In this document: positions 1 to 5,189 of the stretch, in pieces
How positions within the stretch are numbered: the stretch's first letter is position 1
Layout of the letters: each line of letters begins with the position of its first letter
Source: Gammaproteobacteria bacterium
Lineage (GTDB): Bacteria; Pseudomonadota; Gammaproteobacteria; GCA-001735895
Direction of reading: 5' to 3'
Length of the DNA stretch: 5,189 bases
Assembly: GCA_029882955.1 (NCBI GenBank)
Contig: JAOUJX010000301.1
Location: 1 to 5,189 of the forward strand
Program-made: the position numbers and the translations under genes
The notes under the pieces: model-generated
Database searches by the model: none
What the model was told of the DNA's origin: nothing
The model's input: the letters and a program-made list of their open reading frames with translations, nothing else

Positions 1-42
1 ATGTGGATCGGCGTGGCAATATATGTACCGGTTCGATTCTGA
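1..42 (+). CDS. Possible 3' end of an outer-membrane beta-barrel protein (partial)
   Basis: Frame 1 is open from the window edge to a TGA at 40-42 and reads MWIGVAIYVPVRF. The last residue is Phe, and the residues at -3, -5, -7, -9 and -11 from it are V, V, I, V and I. Alternating hydrophobic residues ending in Phe are the usual last strand and BAM recognition signal of outer-membrane beta-barrel proteins. Only 13 codons are visible and the other two plus-strand frames are also open for short distances, so this is a tentative reading. The family cannot be named from this fragment. If real, the gene ends 33 nt before the start of the next gene on the same strand. Confidence 0.35.
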   Translation: MWIGVAIYVPVRF

Positions 43-75
43 TCGATAATATGATGATTGGTGGCACTGATTAAT

Positions 76-540
76 ATGCCCGGGAGGCTGGTCCGGTATT
101 TCCTGTGTCTGCTGCTGATATTCCTGGTACCCGTAGCACCTGCCGAGGAGCATGGAACGTCATCGTCATCGTCATCGCCATCTCCCGGATATGTCTTAGA
201 AGTCACTGTTGATACTGCGCAGCAACTGGATGTCATTCTGGATCGCGCCGATAGCCTGCGTAAGCTGTTTAATCCGGATCAGTACAGTCGTATCGCTATC
301 GTTTTGCATGGCGCAGAGTTACAGCTGTTTCAAAAAAGCAATTATTCGGCGAATCAATCGATTGTGGACAGGGCCAGGCTGCTTGACCAGGAAAGAGTGA
401 TCGATATTAAGGCCTGCCAGACAATGATGCGCCATCTCGATATTCAGCAAAGCGAATTACCGGCTTTTATCGAGCAGGTACCGCTAGCACCTGTCGAAAT
501 CGATCGCCTGGTAAAGGAAGAGGGCTTTACCCGGTTTTAA
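76..540 (+). CDS. Exported DsrE-family-like protein with a single conserved-type cysteine
   Basis: Small predicted periplasmic protein of 154 residues, function unknown. Residues 1-23 form a signal peptide: basic PGRLVR, a Leu-rich core, and a likely cut after APA (A23). A Ser-rich linker follows (about 29-37). The rest resembles the DsrE/DsrF sulfur-relay fold: a strand at 39-45, a helix near 50-65, the strand IAIVLHGAELQLF (73-85), a DRARLLD helix (98-104), then VIDIKACQTMM with C114, and a C-terminal VPLAPVEIDRL helix. DsrE/TusD proteins often use a cysteine in sulfur transfer, but many relatives have no known role, and partner genes are not visible here. I chose ATG 76 because it places the basic residues directly before the hydrophobic core, with GGTGG 11 nt upstream. 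TTG 58 and GTG 61 are in-frame alternatives. The stop shares TTAA with the convergent DUF3108 gene. Confidence 0.75.
   Translation: MPGRLVRYFLCLLLIFLVPVAPAEEHGTSSSSSSPSPGYVLEVTVDTAQQLDVILDRADSLRKLFNPDQYSRIAIVLHGAELQLFQKSNYSANQSIVDRARLLDQERVIDIKACQTMMRHLDIQQSELPAFIEQVPLAPVEIDRLVKEEGFTRF
160..177 (+). repeat. Three tandem TCATCG hexamers
   Basis: TCATCG is repeated three times exactly, encoding six serines just after the signal peptide of the DsrE-like protein. The unit is six bases, so gain or loss of a copy keeps the reading frame and only changes linker length by two serines. It is a short coding microsatellite, probably a flexible spacer. Confidence 0.8.
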
Positions 541-1235
541 TTTAACCCTTTGAACAGCATAATCGATGATGTCTTACCCTTCTTAAATTTTTCTATTTTA
601 AGCGGTAATGACGGGTTATCAATGCCGTAATAATATTCGTAGGAATTCGATGCCCCGGGGAAACTATGCCGATATTTTGTCATGGTTTGAACCCTTCCAT
701 TAAGATCCAGTTCTACCTGGCCAATGAGCTCCAGCTTTGATTGCACCAGCCCGCCTTTCCGGTAAAAATCAAACACGCTGTGAGCCCCTTTGTTAATGGT
801 CAATTGTGCCGCTAGCCAGTGGATGCTCAGATAATCGTATACGGTATTTTTTAAGGCTATAAACTGGCTGGTATGCTCGCGCTTGATATTAGCCTGTTGT
901 TTAGACCAGTTTAAATGGACGGATTCGGCGGGTTGCTCTGCTCGGGTAATGAATAACTGGATCCGGGCTAAGCGAAAGTCCTTGCCATATCGCTCCATTA
1001 TGGAAACCGATAGTGGTTTTTTCGAGTTAAATAAGGCGTAAACACCGGTAGCTTCGCTGGTCAGGCGCCAGCGTAGTCCATTATCGTTTTTGTCGAGTGA
1101 AAGCGTGGCCTCGCCCACCTTAAGTCCACTTTTATAGAGTGTATATTCTGCATTAAACGGCCTGATTGGCAGTTCTGCGGAAAACCCTGTCGAGCAGACT
1201 GTTAGAAGTAACAGGGCGGCCAGGGTTTTATACAT
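537..1235 (-). CDS. DUF3108 domain exported protein
   Basis: Protein of 232 residues, predicted periplasmic, function not established. Residues 1-20 are a signal peptide (MYKT, a Leu-rich core, likely cut after FSA). The Cys at 15 is preceded by LTV, which is a poor lipobox, so ordinary signal peptidase I processing is more likely. The mature part fits DUF3108: FNAEYTLYKSGLKVGEATLSL (27-47), an aromatic segment YDYLSIHWLAAQL (133-145), and a C-terminal PLKIEKFKKGK (211-221). Its beta-rich pattern is typical of the family. It is the last gene of the purM-purN unit. Its ATG lies inside the end of purN (8-nt overlap, ATGTATAA) with no clear Shine-Dalgarno, which suggests translational coupling. 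DUF3108 genes commonly sit next to purN in gammaproteobacteria, but a purine role is not shown. The 3' end meets the convergent DsrE-like gene. Confidence 0.85.
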   Translation of the reverse strand: MYKTLAALLLLTVCSTGFSAELPIRPFNAEYTLYKSGLKVGEATLSLDKNDNGLRWRLTSEATGVYALFNSKKPLSVSIMERYGKDFRLARIQLFITRAEQPAESVHLNWSKQQANIKREHTSQFIALKNTVYDYLSIHWLAAQLTINKGAHSVFDFYRKGGLVQSKLELIGQVELDLNGRVQTMTKYRHSFPGASNSYEYYYGIDNPSLPLKIEKFKKGKTSSIMLFKGLN

Positions 1236-1878
1236 GATTGAATTCTATGGGCTGGCATAGCAGCTGCTGTTTGAAGGTGATTTCATCGGGTCTAATTTTC
1301 AGCTCGTCATCGCATAGCCATTGTATCAAGCGAGGATACATTTGGTGCTCCAGGGCATGCCCTTTACGTTGTAGATCTTCGGCAGTGTCCTGCGCTGCTA
1401 CCGGGTAGCGACCGCGTAACAATACTGGACCGTCGTCCAGCCCCTCTGTGACCAGGTGAATGCTGACGCCATGTTCAATTGCCCTGTTATCGATTGCTCT
1501 TTGGTGGGTATTCAAACCTTTATAATCCGGTAATATCGATGGATGGATATTCAGGATTTTATCTTTATAAGCCTGTATGAAAGCTGAACCGAGTATTCGC
1601 ATAAAGCCCGCGAGGATTATAAAGTCGGGCCTGTAGCGATTCACAGTCTCGAGTAGCGACTGGTCAAAGGCTTCTCTGCCGTCAAAGCAATGATGATCGA
1701 CAACCTGTTGCACAAGTCCATGTTTCTTTGCGCGGCTTAATCCGAAAGCGTCTGGATTATTCGAAATGACAGCACTGATCTGAGCGTTAACCTGGCCACA
1801 TTCGATGGCATCGATAATCGACTGCAGATTGCTGCCATTGCCCGAGATAATAACGACAAGATTAAGTGGCCGGCTCAT
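1228..1878 (-). CDS. purN: Phosphoribosylglycinamide formyltransferase (GART)
   Basis: Cytoplasmic enzyme of de novo purine synthesis. It transfers a formyl group from 10-formyltetrahydrofolate to glycinamide ribonucleotide, giving FGAR. Its 216 residues are close to the E. coli enzyme. Visible motifs: the phosphate-binding loop ISGNGSN (11-17), NNPDAFGLSRA (40-50), FIILAGFMRIL (86-96), the catalytic NIHPSILP (110-117), and HLVTEGLDDGP (141-151). The catalytic triad of E. coli PurN (N106, H108, D144) corresponds to N110, H112 and D148 here, so all three are present. The start ATG overlaps the purM stop (ATGA, 4 nt), and its own stop overlaps the DUF3108 start by 8 nt, so the three genes are surely cotranscribed and probably translationally coupled. 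This is the folate-dependent type, not the formate-using PurT. Confidence 0.98.
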   Translation of the reverse strand: MSRPLNLVVIISGNGSNLQSIIDAIECGQVNAQISAVISNNPDAFGLSRAKKHGLVQQVVDHHCFDGREAFDQSLLETVNRYRPDFIILAGFMRILGSAFIQAYKDKILNIHPSILPDYKGLNTHQRAIDNRAIEHGVSIHLVTEGLDDGPVLLRGRYPVAAQDTAEDLQRKGHALEHQMYPRLIQWLCDDELKIRPDEITFKQQLLCQPIEFNHV

Positions 1879-2912
1879 ACAAACAGGACGGAAGCCTCGG
1901 CTTCGCGGTCGATGATTTCTCCGATAATCCAGGCCTGTTCACCGAGTTCGGCCAGCTTATCCAGGCAGGCCTGCTGATTTTCCGGTTCAACGACCAGAAC
2001 CATGCCGACGCCGCAGTTGAAGGTGCGGTACATTTCCATGTCCTCGACATTGCCTGTCTTTTGCAGCCAGTCGAATACCGTTGGCATCGACCAGCTCGAT
2101 AAGTCGATTCTGGCAGCACAGTTATCCGGTAAAACGCGGGGGATATTCTCCAGTAAACCGCCACCCGTGATATGGGCTATCGCAAGAGGCGGCAGAGTCT
2201 GTGATAATTCGAGCAGGTTTTTGACGTAAATACGGGTTGGACTGATGAGTGCTTCACCCAGGGTTTGCCCCCCACAGTTGCCTGTCAGGTCGGCATCCGA
2301 AACTTCGATAATTTTACGTATTAACGAATATCCATTCGAGTGTGGACCCGATGAAGCCAGCGCGATGATACTATTTCCGGGTTTAACCCTGGAACCATCG
2401 ATAACCGCGTCCTTCTCGACGATACCGACGCAAAATCCGGCGAGATCGAAATCGCCACTGGAGTATACGCCGGGCATTTCCGCCGTTTCACCTCCGATCA
2501 GAGCGCACCCTGCTTGTCGGCAGCCTTCGGCAATTCCTGATATCACTGGTTCTGCGATGTCGAGGTGTAGCTTACCGGTGGCATAGTAATCGAGGAAAAA
2601 CAGTGCTTCAGCACCGAGTACCGCGATATCATTCGCACACATGGCCACCAGGTCGATGCCAATGGTATCGTATTGCTGCATATCGATGGCGAGCTTTAAT
2701 TTGGTACCGACACCATCGGTGCCCGAAACCAGCATCGGCTTGCGGTAGCGATCCAGTGGTAAATCGAACAGGCCGCCGAAGCCCCCGATACTACCAACGC
2801 AACCATCGCGATGGGTGGATTTTATGGCGGGTTTAATGCGTTCTACCAGCTCGTTGCCAGCGTCGATGTCGACTCCGGAATCGCGATAACTCAGGGATAC
2901 TTCGGAATTCAT
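1875..2912 (-). CDS. purM: Phosphoribosylformylglycinamidine cyclo-ligase (AIR synthetase)
   Basis: Cytoplasmic enzyme that uses ATP to close FGAM into aminoimidazole ribonucleotide (AIR), the step that forms the first purine ring. At 345 residues it matches the E. coli protein length, and the N-terminus (SLSYRDSGVDIDAGN, 6-20) aligns with the family start, supporting ATG 2912. Family motifs are intact and in order: GGFGGLFDLP (43-52), SGTDGVGTK (63-71), GIDLVAMCANDI (85-96), GGETAEMPGVY (140-150), SSGPHSNGYSLIRK (187-200), HITGGGLLENIPR (247-259) and FNCGVGM (298-304). It heads the purM-purN-DUF3108 unit, reading away from DUF2066-hda. The sequence before the ATG has no strong Shine-Dalgarno, and I see no E. 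coli-type PurR operator in the 82-nt upstream gap, so regulation by PurR is not supported. Confidence 0.98.
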   Translation of the reverse strand: MNSEVSLSYRDSGVDIDAGNELVERIKPAIKSTHRDGCVGSIGGFGGLFDLPLDRYRKPMLVSGTDGVGTKLKLAIDMQQYDTIGIDLVAMCANDIAVLGAEALFFLDYYATGKLHLDIAEPVISGIAEGCRQAGCALIGGETAEMPGVYSSGDFDLAGFCVGIVEKDAVIDGSRVKPGNSIIALASSGPHSNGYSLIRKIIEVSDADLTGNCGGQTLGEALISPTRIYVKNLLELSQTLPPLAIAHITGGGLLENIPRVLPDNCAARIDLSSWSMPTVFDWLQKTGNVEDMEMYRTFNCGVGMVLVVEPENQQACLDKLAELGEQAWIIGEIIDREAEASVLFV

Positions 2913-2994
2913 GGTTTGTGGTTCAGGAAATAATGGTGGTGTGGTATTTTACACATCTTGAATTAAAAAGTCCGGGTTAACCTCGAGAGAAAAA
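2913..2994. promoter_or_regulatory. Divergent promoter region between purM and DUF2066-hda
   Basis: This 82-nt gap must carry the promoters for both directions unless transcription enters from elsewhere. Toward purM, a TAAAAT (minus strand, 2951-2946) makes a plausible -10; 17 nt upstream is CGGACT (2974-2969), a weak -35 matching only the central GAC. This would give a leader of about 27 nt. Toward DUF2066, TATTTT (2945-2950) is a possible -10 with a poor -35, TTCAGG (2922-2927), so the two -10 elements would overlap. TTTACA (2948-2953) resembles a -35 but has no matching -10 at normal spacing. An 8-bp palindrome, GGTTAACC, lies at 2975-2982. The DUF2066 ribosome-binding site is GAGAG at 2985-2989, five nt before the ATG. 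The location is firm; the individual elements are inferred. Confidence 0.5.
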
Positions 2995-4089
2995 ATGAAT
3001 CGAAAGTTTTTTGGCCTGCTAGCGCTGGCGTTATTAATGATCCAACCCGCTAATGCAGTCACGGTCGGGGATCTCTACACAATTGAGCTGCCGGTAGCGG
3101 ATCAGACGACTAGTTTGCGGCTCGAAGCTTTTACCGAAGCCTTTAAACGGGTTGTGGTTAAGGCCAGTGGTTCGGATGATGCGCTGCAAAGCCCTGCGTT
3201 TGCCCGGCCGATTGAGCACAGCTCGCGTTACGTCAAACAATTTAGTTATGTGGTCAGGGAAAACCGGGACGAACAGGAAATCGACGCCGACCTGTTATAT
3301 CTTCGCGTCAATTTCGATCAGAATCTGATCGAAAGCCTGCTTCGCGATAATGGTTTTCCGGTCTGGGGCCGAGAGAGGCCGGGCAGCCTTCTGGTGATTA
3401 GCTATGATGTCAACGAAACCATCAAGATGGTTTCCAGCGATACCACGCCGGAGATCGTCGATATGCTTGATAAAGCTGCGTTGACGCGAGGTTTACCGGT
3501 ACTGTTTCCGTTAATGGATCTCGAAGATATGTCACTGGTTCGGGTTGGCGATGTCATTTCTCGACATTTCGAAAAAATAAATATTATGGCATCACGCTAT
3601 ACCCCGGACGTTTTAGCCGTAGGACAGATTGTTGGTCGTAGCGGCAAGGGCTGGGAAGGCGACTGGGAGGTGCGTTTTCTGGATCAAATTTTCAAATGGC
3701 GATATAAGGACTCGTCGAAAGAGGCTGTTATCGACCAGATGGCCAAGCATCTGACCCGTATACTTGCCCTGGAATATGCTCTCGAGGATCACAAGTCTCT
3801 CGATCAGCAGCTGTTGATGAGCGTATCGTCAGTATCCGGAATTAATAGTCTAATTAAAGTCCAGCAATACCTGCTGTCGTTGAATGTGGTTGATTCGGTT
3901 CGCGTCAGCCTCATCGACGGGGATATGGTTACCTACCAGGTGGGCTTGAGGAATGAAGTCGAGGATTTGCAGAGGCTGATTGAATTTGGTCAGGTGCTCG
4001 AACAGGAAGACTTTCCGCAGTTGAGTGCGCAGGGCGAAGATGTGATTACACTTAGTTATACCTACCTTGATCGAGGCGGCTCGAACTAA
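2995..4089 (+). CDS. DUF2066 domain exported protein
   Basis: Protein of 364 residues, predicted periplasmic, function unknown. A signal peptide covers 1-21 (NRK, a hydrophobic core, likely cut after ANA). DUF2066 hallmarks follow: VGDLYTIELPVADQTT (24-39), a helix RLEAFTEAFKRVVVKASG (42-59), the strand LLYLRVNFDQNLIESLL (100-116), and NGFPVWGRERPGSLLV (119-134). Further along are PDVLAVGQIVGR (204-215), the W-rich GKGWEGDWEVRF (217-228) and a hydrophilic C-terminal half with few obvious landmarks. The start is set by ATG 2995 with GAGAG five nt upstream. It stands immediately before hda with a single intervening nucleotide. DUF2066 genes are commonly found in this position in gammaproteobacteria, but no replication role has been shown and its export argues against direct action with Hda. 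No hydrophobic stretch beyond the signal peptide is long enough for a membrane anchor. Confidence 0.88.
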   Translation: MNRKFFGLLALALLMIQPANAVTVGDLYTIELPVADQTTSLRLEAFTEAFKRVVVKASGSDDALQSPAFARPIEHSSRYVKQFSYVVRENRDEQEIDADLLYLRVNFDQNLIESLLRDNGFPVWGRERPGSLLVISYDVNETIKMVSSDTTPEIVDMLDKAALTRGLPVLFPLMDLEDMSLVRVGDVISRHFEKINIMASRYTPDVLAVGQIVGRSGKGWEGDWEVRFLDQIFKWRYKDSSKEAVIDQMAKHLTRILALEYALEDHKSLDQQLLMSVSSVSGINSLIKVQQYLLSLNVVDSVRVSLIDGDMVTYQVGLRNEVEDLQRLIEFGQVLEQEDFPQLSAQGEDVITLSYTYLDRGGSN

Positions 4090-4090
4090 G

Positions 4091-4801
4091 GTGTCGCAAA
4101 TAGCACTGCCGTTAAGTTTTGACCGGCAATTCAGTTTTGAAAATTACTTTACCGATTCAGCCAGTTTTCTGGTCGCGAGTCTAACAGCTTTAATCGAAGG
4201 TGCCGGGGAGTCCATTATTGGCCTCTGGGGCGGCGTCGATAGTGGTAAAACCCATCTACTCAACGCGAGTGCTCAATTTGCACGGGAGCGAGCACTGGCA
4301 TTGCAGTTATACGATGGTTGGCAATTACTCGATTGCGATCCCGCCCAGTTTGATGACATCGGCAACGACGTCATCCTGGCGATAGATAATCTCGATGCAC
4401 TTTGTGGTCATCGGGTCTGGGAGGAGACTTTTTATCGATTGATTAACCAAAGTCGTGATCAGAGCGGTCGCCTGATGTTTAGTTTATCCTCCAAACCACA
4501 GGATCTGGTCTGCGAACTTGCAGATTTTCAATCCAGATTGAGTTGGGGATTACTGCTCGAATTACCTGGATATAGTGATATCGATATTCAGCAGGTTGTT
4601 AAATTACGTTCAGAATTACTTGGTATCGAGTTATCTAAGGAGGTACTGGCCTATCTACTGACTCATTTTTCAAGACGTCTGAGTGATCAGATTCAAATTC
4701 TGCGGATTCTCGACAAGGCATCCCTGAGCGCCCAGAAAAAAGTGACTATCCCGTTGATAAAAAAAGTTTTGATCGAAAATCCTTCATTGTTTCAAACGTA
4801 G
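4091..4801 (+). CDS. hda: DnaA regulatory inactivator Hda
   Basis: AAA+ protein that, bound to ADP and the DNA-loaded sliding clamp, stimulates hydrolysis of DnaA-bound ATP after initiation (RIDA), preventing re-initiation. With GTG 4091 as start it has 236 residues. The clamp-binding motif QIALPL lies at 3-8, as in E. coli QLSLPL. Walker A is GGVDSGKT (47-54), Walker B VILAID (94-99), sensor 1 RLMFSLSSKP (127-136), and the box VII arginine finger is R149 in QSRLSWG. The C-terminal lid includes LDKASLSAQKKVTIP (207-221). GTG was preferred to the in-frame TTG 4067 because it places the clamp motif at the extreme N-terminus, as in the family, and avoids a 23-nt overlap; GAGG (4073-4076) is a somewhat distant ribosome site. 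DnaA domains I, II and IV are absent, excluding DnaA itself. The 3' end overlaps DUF2069 by 18 nt on the opposite strand. Confidence 0.93.
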   Translation: MSQIALPLSFDRQFSFENYFTDSASFLVASLTALIEGAGESIIGLWGGVDSGKTHLLNASAQFARERALALQLYDGWQLLDCDPAQFDDIGNDVILAIDNLDALCGHRVWEETFYRLINQSRDQSGRLMFSLSSKPQDLVCELADFQSRLSWGLLLELPGYSDIDIQQVVKLRSELLGIELSKEVLAYLLTHFSRRLSDQIQILRILDKASLSAQKKVTIPLIKKVLIENPSLFQT

Positions 4802-5119
4802 ATAGCGTGTGTAGTAAATACTGGAGAGAAACAATCCAGTGCTGAATATAGTGGTTAAATACGCGTAAGTTCTCAGTTCCGGATTAGAAAGCAGTTCGCT
4901 GATACCTATGCAGAAATAAAACAGGGTAAGAAATCCGATCCACTTATAAGTATACAATCGATCACTAATGATGCCCCTTAATGGAATCAGTAGCGGTAAA
5001 ATGAGCAGTCCAGTCCAGTACCAGTCAATCTGACCAGCGGCAAAAAAAGGCAGCCCTGTCTGGGTCGCTAATAGTCCTGACAGAGCTGTAACGCAGCTTA
5101 TTTTCAGAGGGTGAGGCAT
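4784..5119 (-). CDS. DUF2069 four-helix inner-membrane protein
   Basis: Small integral membrane protein of 111 residues, function unknown. Four hydrophobic segments are visible, near 6-26, 33-50, 56-76 and 85-103, with short polar loops and a basic tail (RYLRLKQ). The segment PLRGIISDRLYTYKWIGFL followed by YFCIGISELLSNPE (about 46-82) fits the DUF2069 pattern: RG near the end of helix 2, an aromatic third helix, and an acidic exit with Pro. The start is fixed: ATG 5119 is preceded in frame by TCC and then TAA, so no longer form is possible. That TAA is also the stop of the wrbA-like gene upstream, only 3 nt away, so the two are one transcription unit. A weak GAG lies in the end of that gene. 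Its last codons overlap hda on the other strand. Confidence 0.85.
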   Translation of the reverse strand: MPHPLKISCVTALSGLLATQTGLPFFAAGQIDWYWTGLLILPLLIPLRGIISDRLYTYKWIGFLTLFYFCIGISELLSNPELRTYAYLTTIFSTGLFLSSIYYTRYLRLKQ

Positions 5120-5122
5120 GGA

Positions 5123-5189
5123 TTAGCTCAATTGTATGGCAAGTGTCGAAATTCGTTTGCCGAGTGTCCGGCAGGCCGAAATTTCATTG
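5123..5189 (-). CDS. wrbA: 3' end of a WrbA-like NAD(P)H:quinone oxidoreductase (partial)
   Basis: A minus-strand frame is open from the window edge (first full codon at 5188) to TAA at 5125-5123 and encodes 21 residues, NEISACRTLGKRISTLAIQL plus a final S. This matches the C-terminal helix of WrbA-type flavodoxin-like quinone reductases, where an acidic residue, (L/A)CR, (A/T)LGKR and a final aliphatic-rich helix are typical of the Pseudomonas-type protein. WrbA proteins bind FMN and reduce quinones with NAD(P)H in the cytoplasm. None of the flavin-binding part is in the window, so the call depends on this short match plus context, since wrbA sits next to DUF2069 and hda in related gammaproteobacteria. 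The gene ends 3 nt before DUF2069 begins. Confidence 0.75.
   Translation of the reverse strand, partial: NEISACRTLGKRISTLAIQLS

Noticed and set aside
520..548. Possible bidirectional terminator at the DsrE-like/DUF3108 junction (GGTT-TTAATTT-AACC and GGG-CTTTA-CCC).
   Set aside because: The stems are 3-4 bp and there is no run of T after either; too weak to call.
1174..1235. DUF3108 protein as a lipoprotein because of the Cys at residue 15.
   Set aside because: The preceding residues LTV do not fit a lipobox (Val at -1), and a good signal peptidase I site (FSA) follows.
2245..2586. Long open frame on the plus strand (113 codons) opposite purM, and other open frames around 1862-2836.
   Set aside because: They lie wholly within the intact purM gene, the translations look random and show no family motif, and they have no supporting ribosome site.
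2975..2987. Adjacent palindromes GGTTAACC and CTCGAG as a regulator site.
   Set aside because: Short palindromes are expected by chance and they occur once only; noted within the promoter region rather than called.
2913..2994. PurR operator or purine riboswitch upstream of purM.
   Set aside because: No sequence close to the E. coli PUR box is present, and the leader inferred from the -10 is about 27 nt, too short for a riboswitch.
4067..4090. TTG 4067 as the start of hda.
   Set aside because: It adds eight residues ahead of the clamp motif, overlaps DUF2066 by 23 nt and has no ribosome site.
4735..4768. A-runs near the end of hda, which are T-runs on the minus strand downstream of DUF2069, considered as a terminator for DUF2069.
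   Set aside because: No GC-rich hairpin precedes the T-runs, and the runs encode Lys codons of Hda.
5158..5173. Inverted repeat TGCCG-AGTGTC-CGGCA, plus AGTGTC and CGAAATT each occurring twice nearby, considered as a terminator or operator.
   Set aside because: The stem is only 5 bp, there is no T-tract, and the whole stretch is explained as coding sequence for the wrbA-like C-terminus.

Overview
The window is a compact piece of an ordinary gammaproteobacterial chromosome. The identification rests on gene content and order: DUF3108, purN and purM on the minus strand, divergent from DUF2066 and hda on the plus strand, then DUF2069 and the end of a wrbA-like gene on the minus strand. From memory, this order matches the purN/purM/hda neighbourhood of Pseudomonas and related gammaproteobacteria. 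Hda, DUF2066 and DUF2069 are typical of that class. Base composition is moderate and looks even across the window. I see no insertion sequence, integrase, phage gene, CRISPR array, tRNA or rRNA.

Layout, left to right. (1) Positions 1-42 may hold the last codons of a plus-strand outer-membrane protein. (2) Positions 76-540 (+) encode a small exported DsrE-like protein with one likely functional cysteine. (3) Positions 537-2912 (-) form a tightly overlapping unit, transcribed purM, purN, DUF3108, with overlaps of 4 and 8 nt. (4) Positions 2913-2994 are a short divergent promoter region. (5) Positions 2995-4801 (+) are DUF2066 and hda, separated by 1 nt. (6) Positions 4784-5189 (-) are the 3' end of a wrbA-like gene, 3 nt, and then a four-helix DUF2069 membrane protein whose end overlaps hda by 18 nt.

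Functionally, PurM and PurN catalyse two steps of de novo purine synthesis (AIR synthesis and GAR formylation). Hda inactivates DnaA at the sliding clamp after replication initiation. DUF3108 and DUF2066 are exported proteins of unknown function carried along with these genes. Nothing here amounts to a previously undescribed system. The points most worth a second look are the exported DsrE-like protein, the two convergent 3' overlaps with no room for a terminator, the intact Walker A lysine in Hda, the truncated wrbA-like end at the right edge, and a clear excess of the hexamer ATCGAT.
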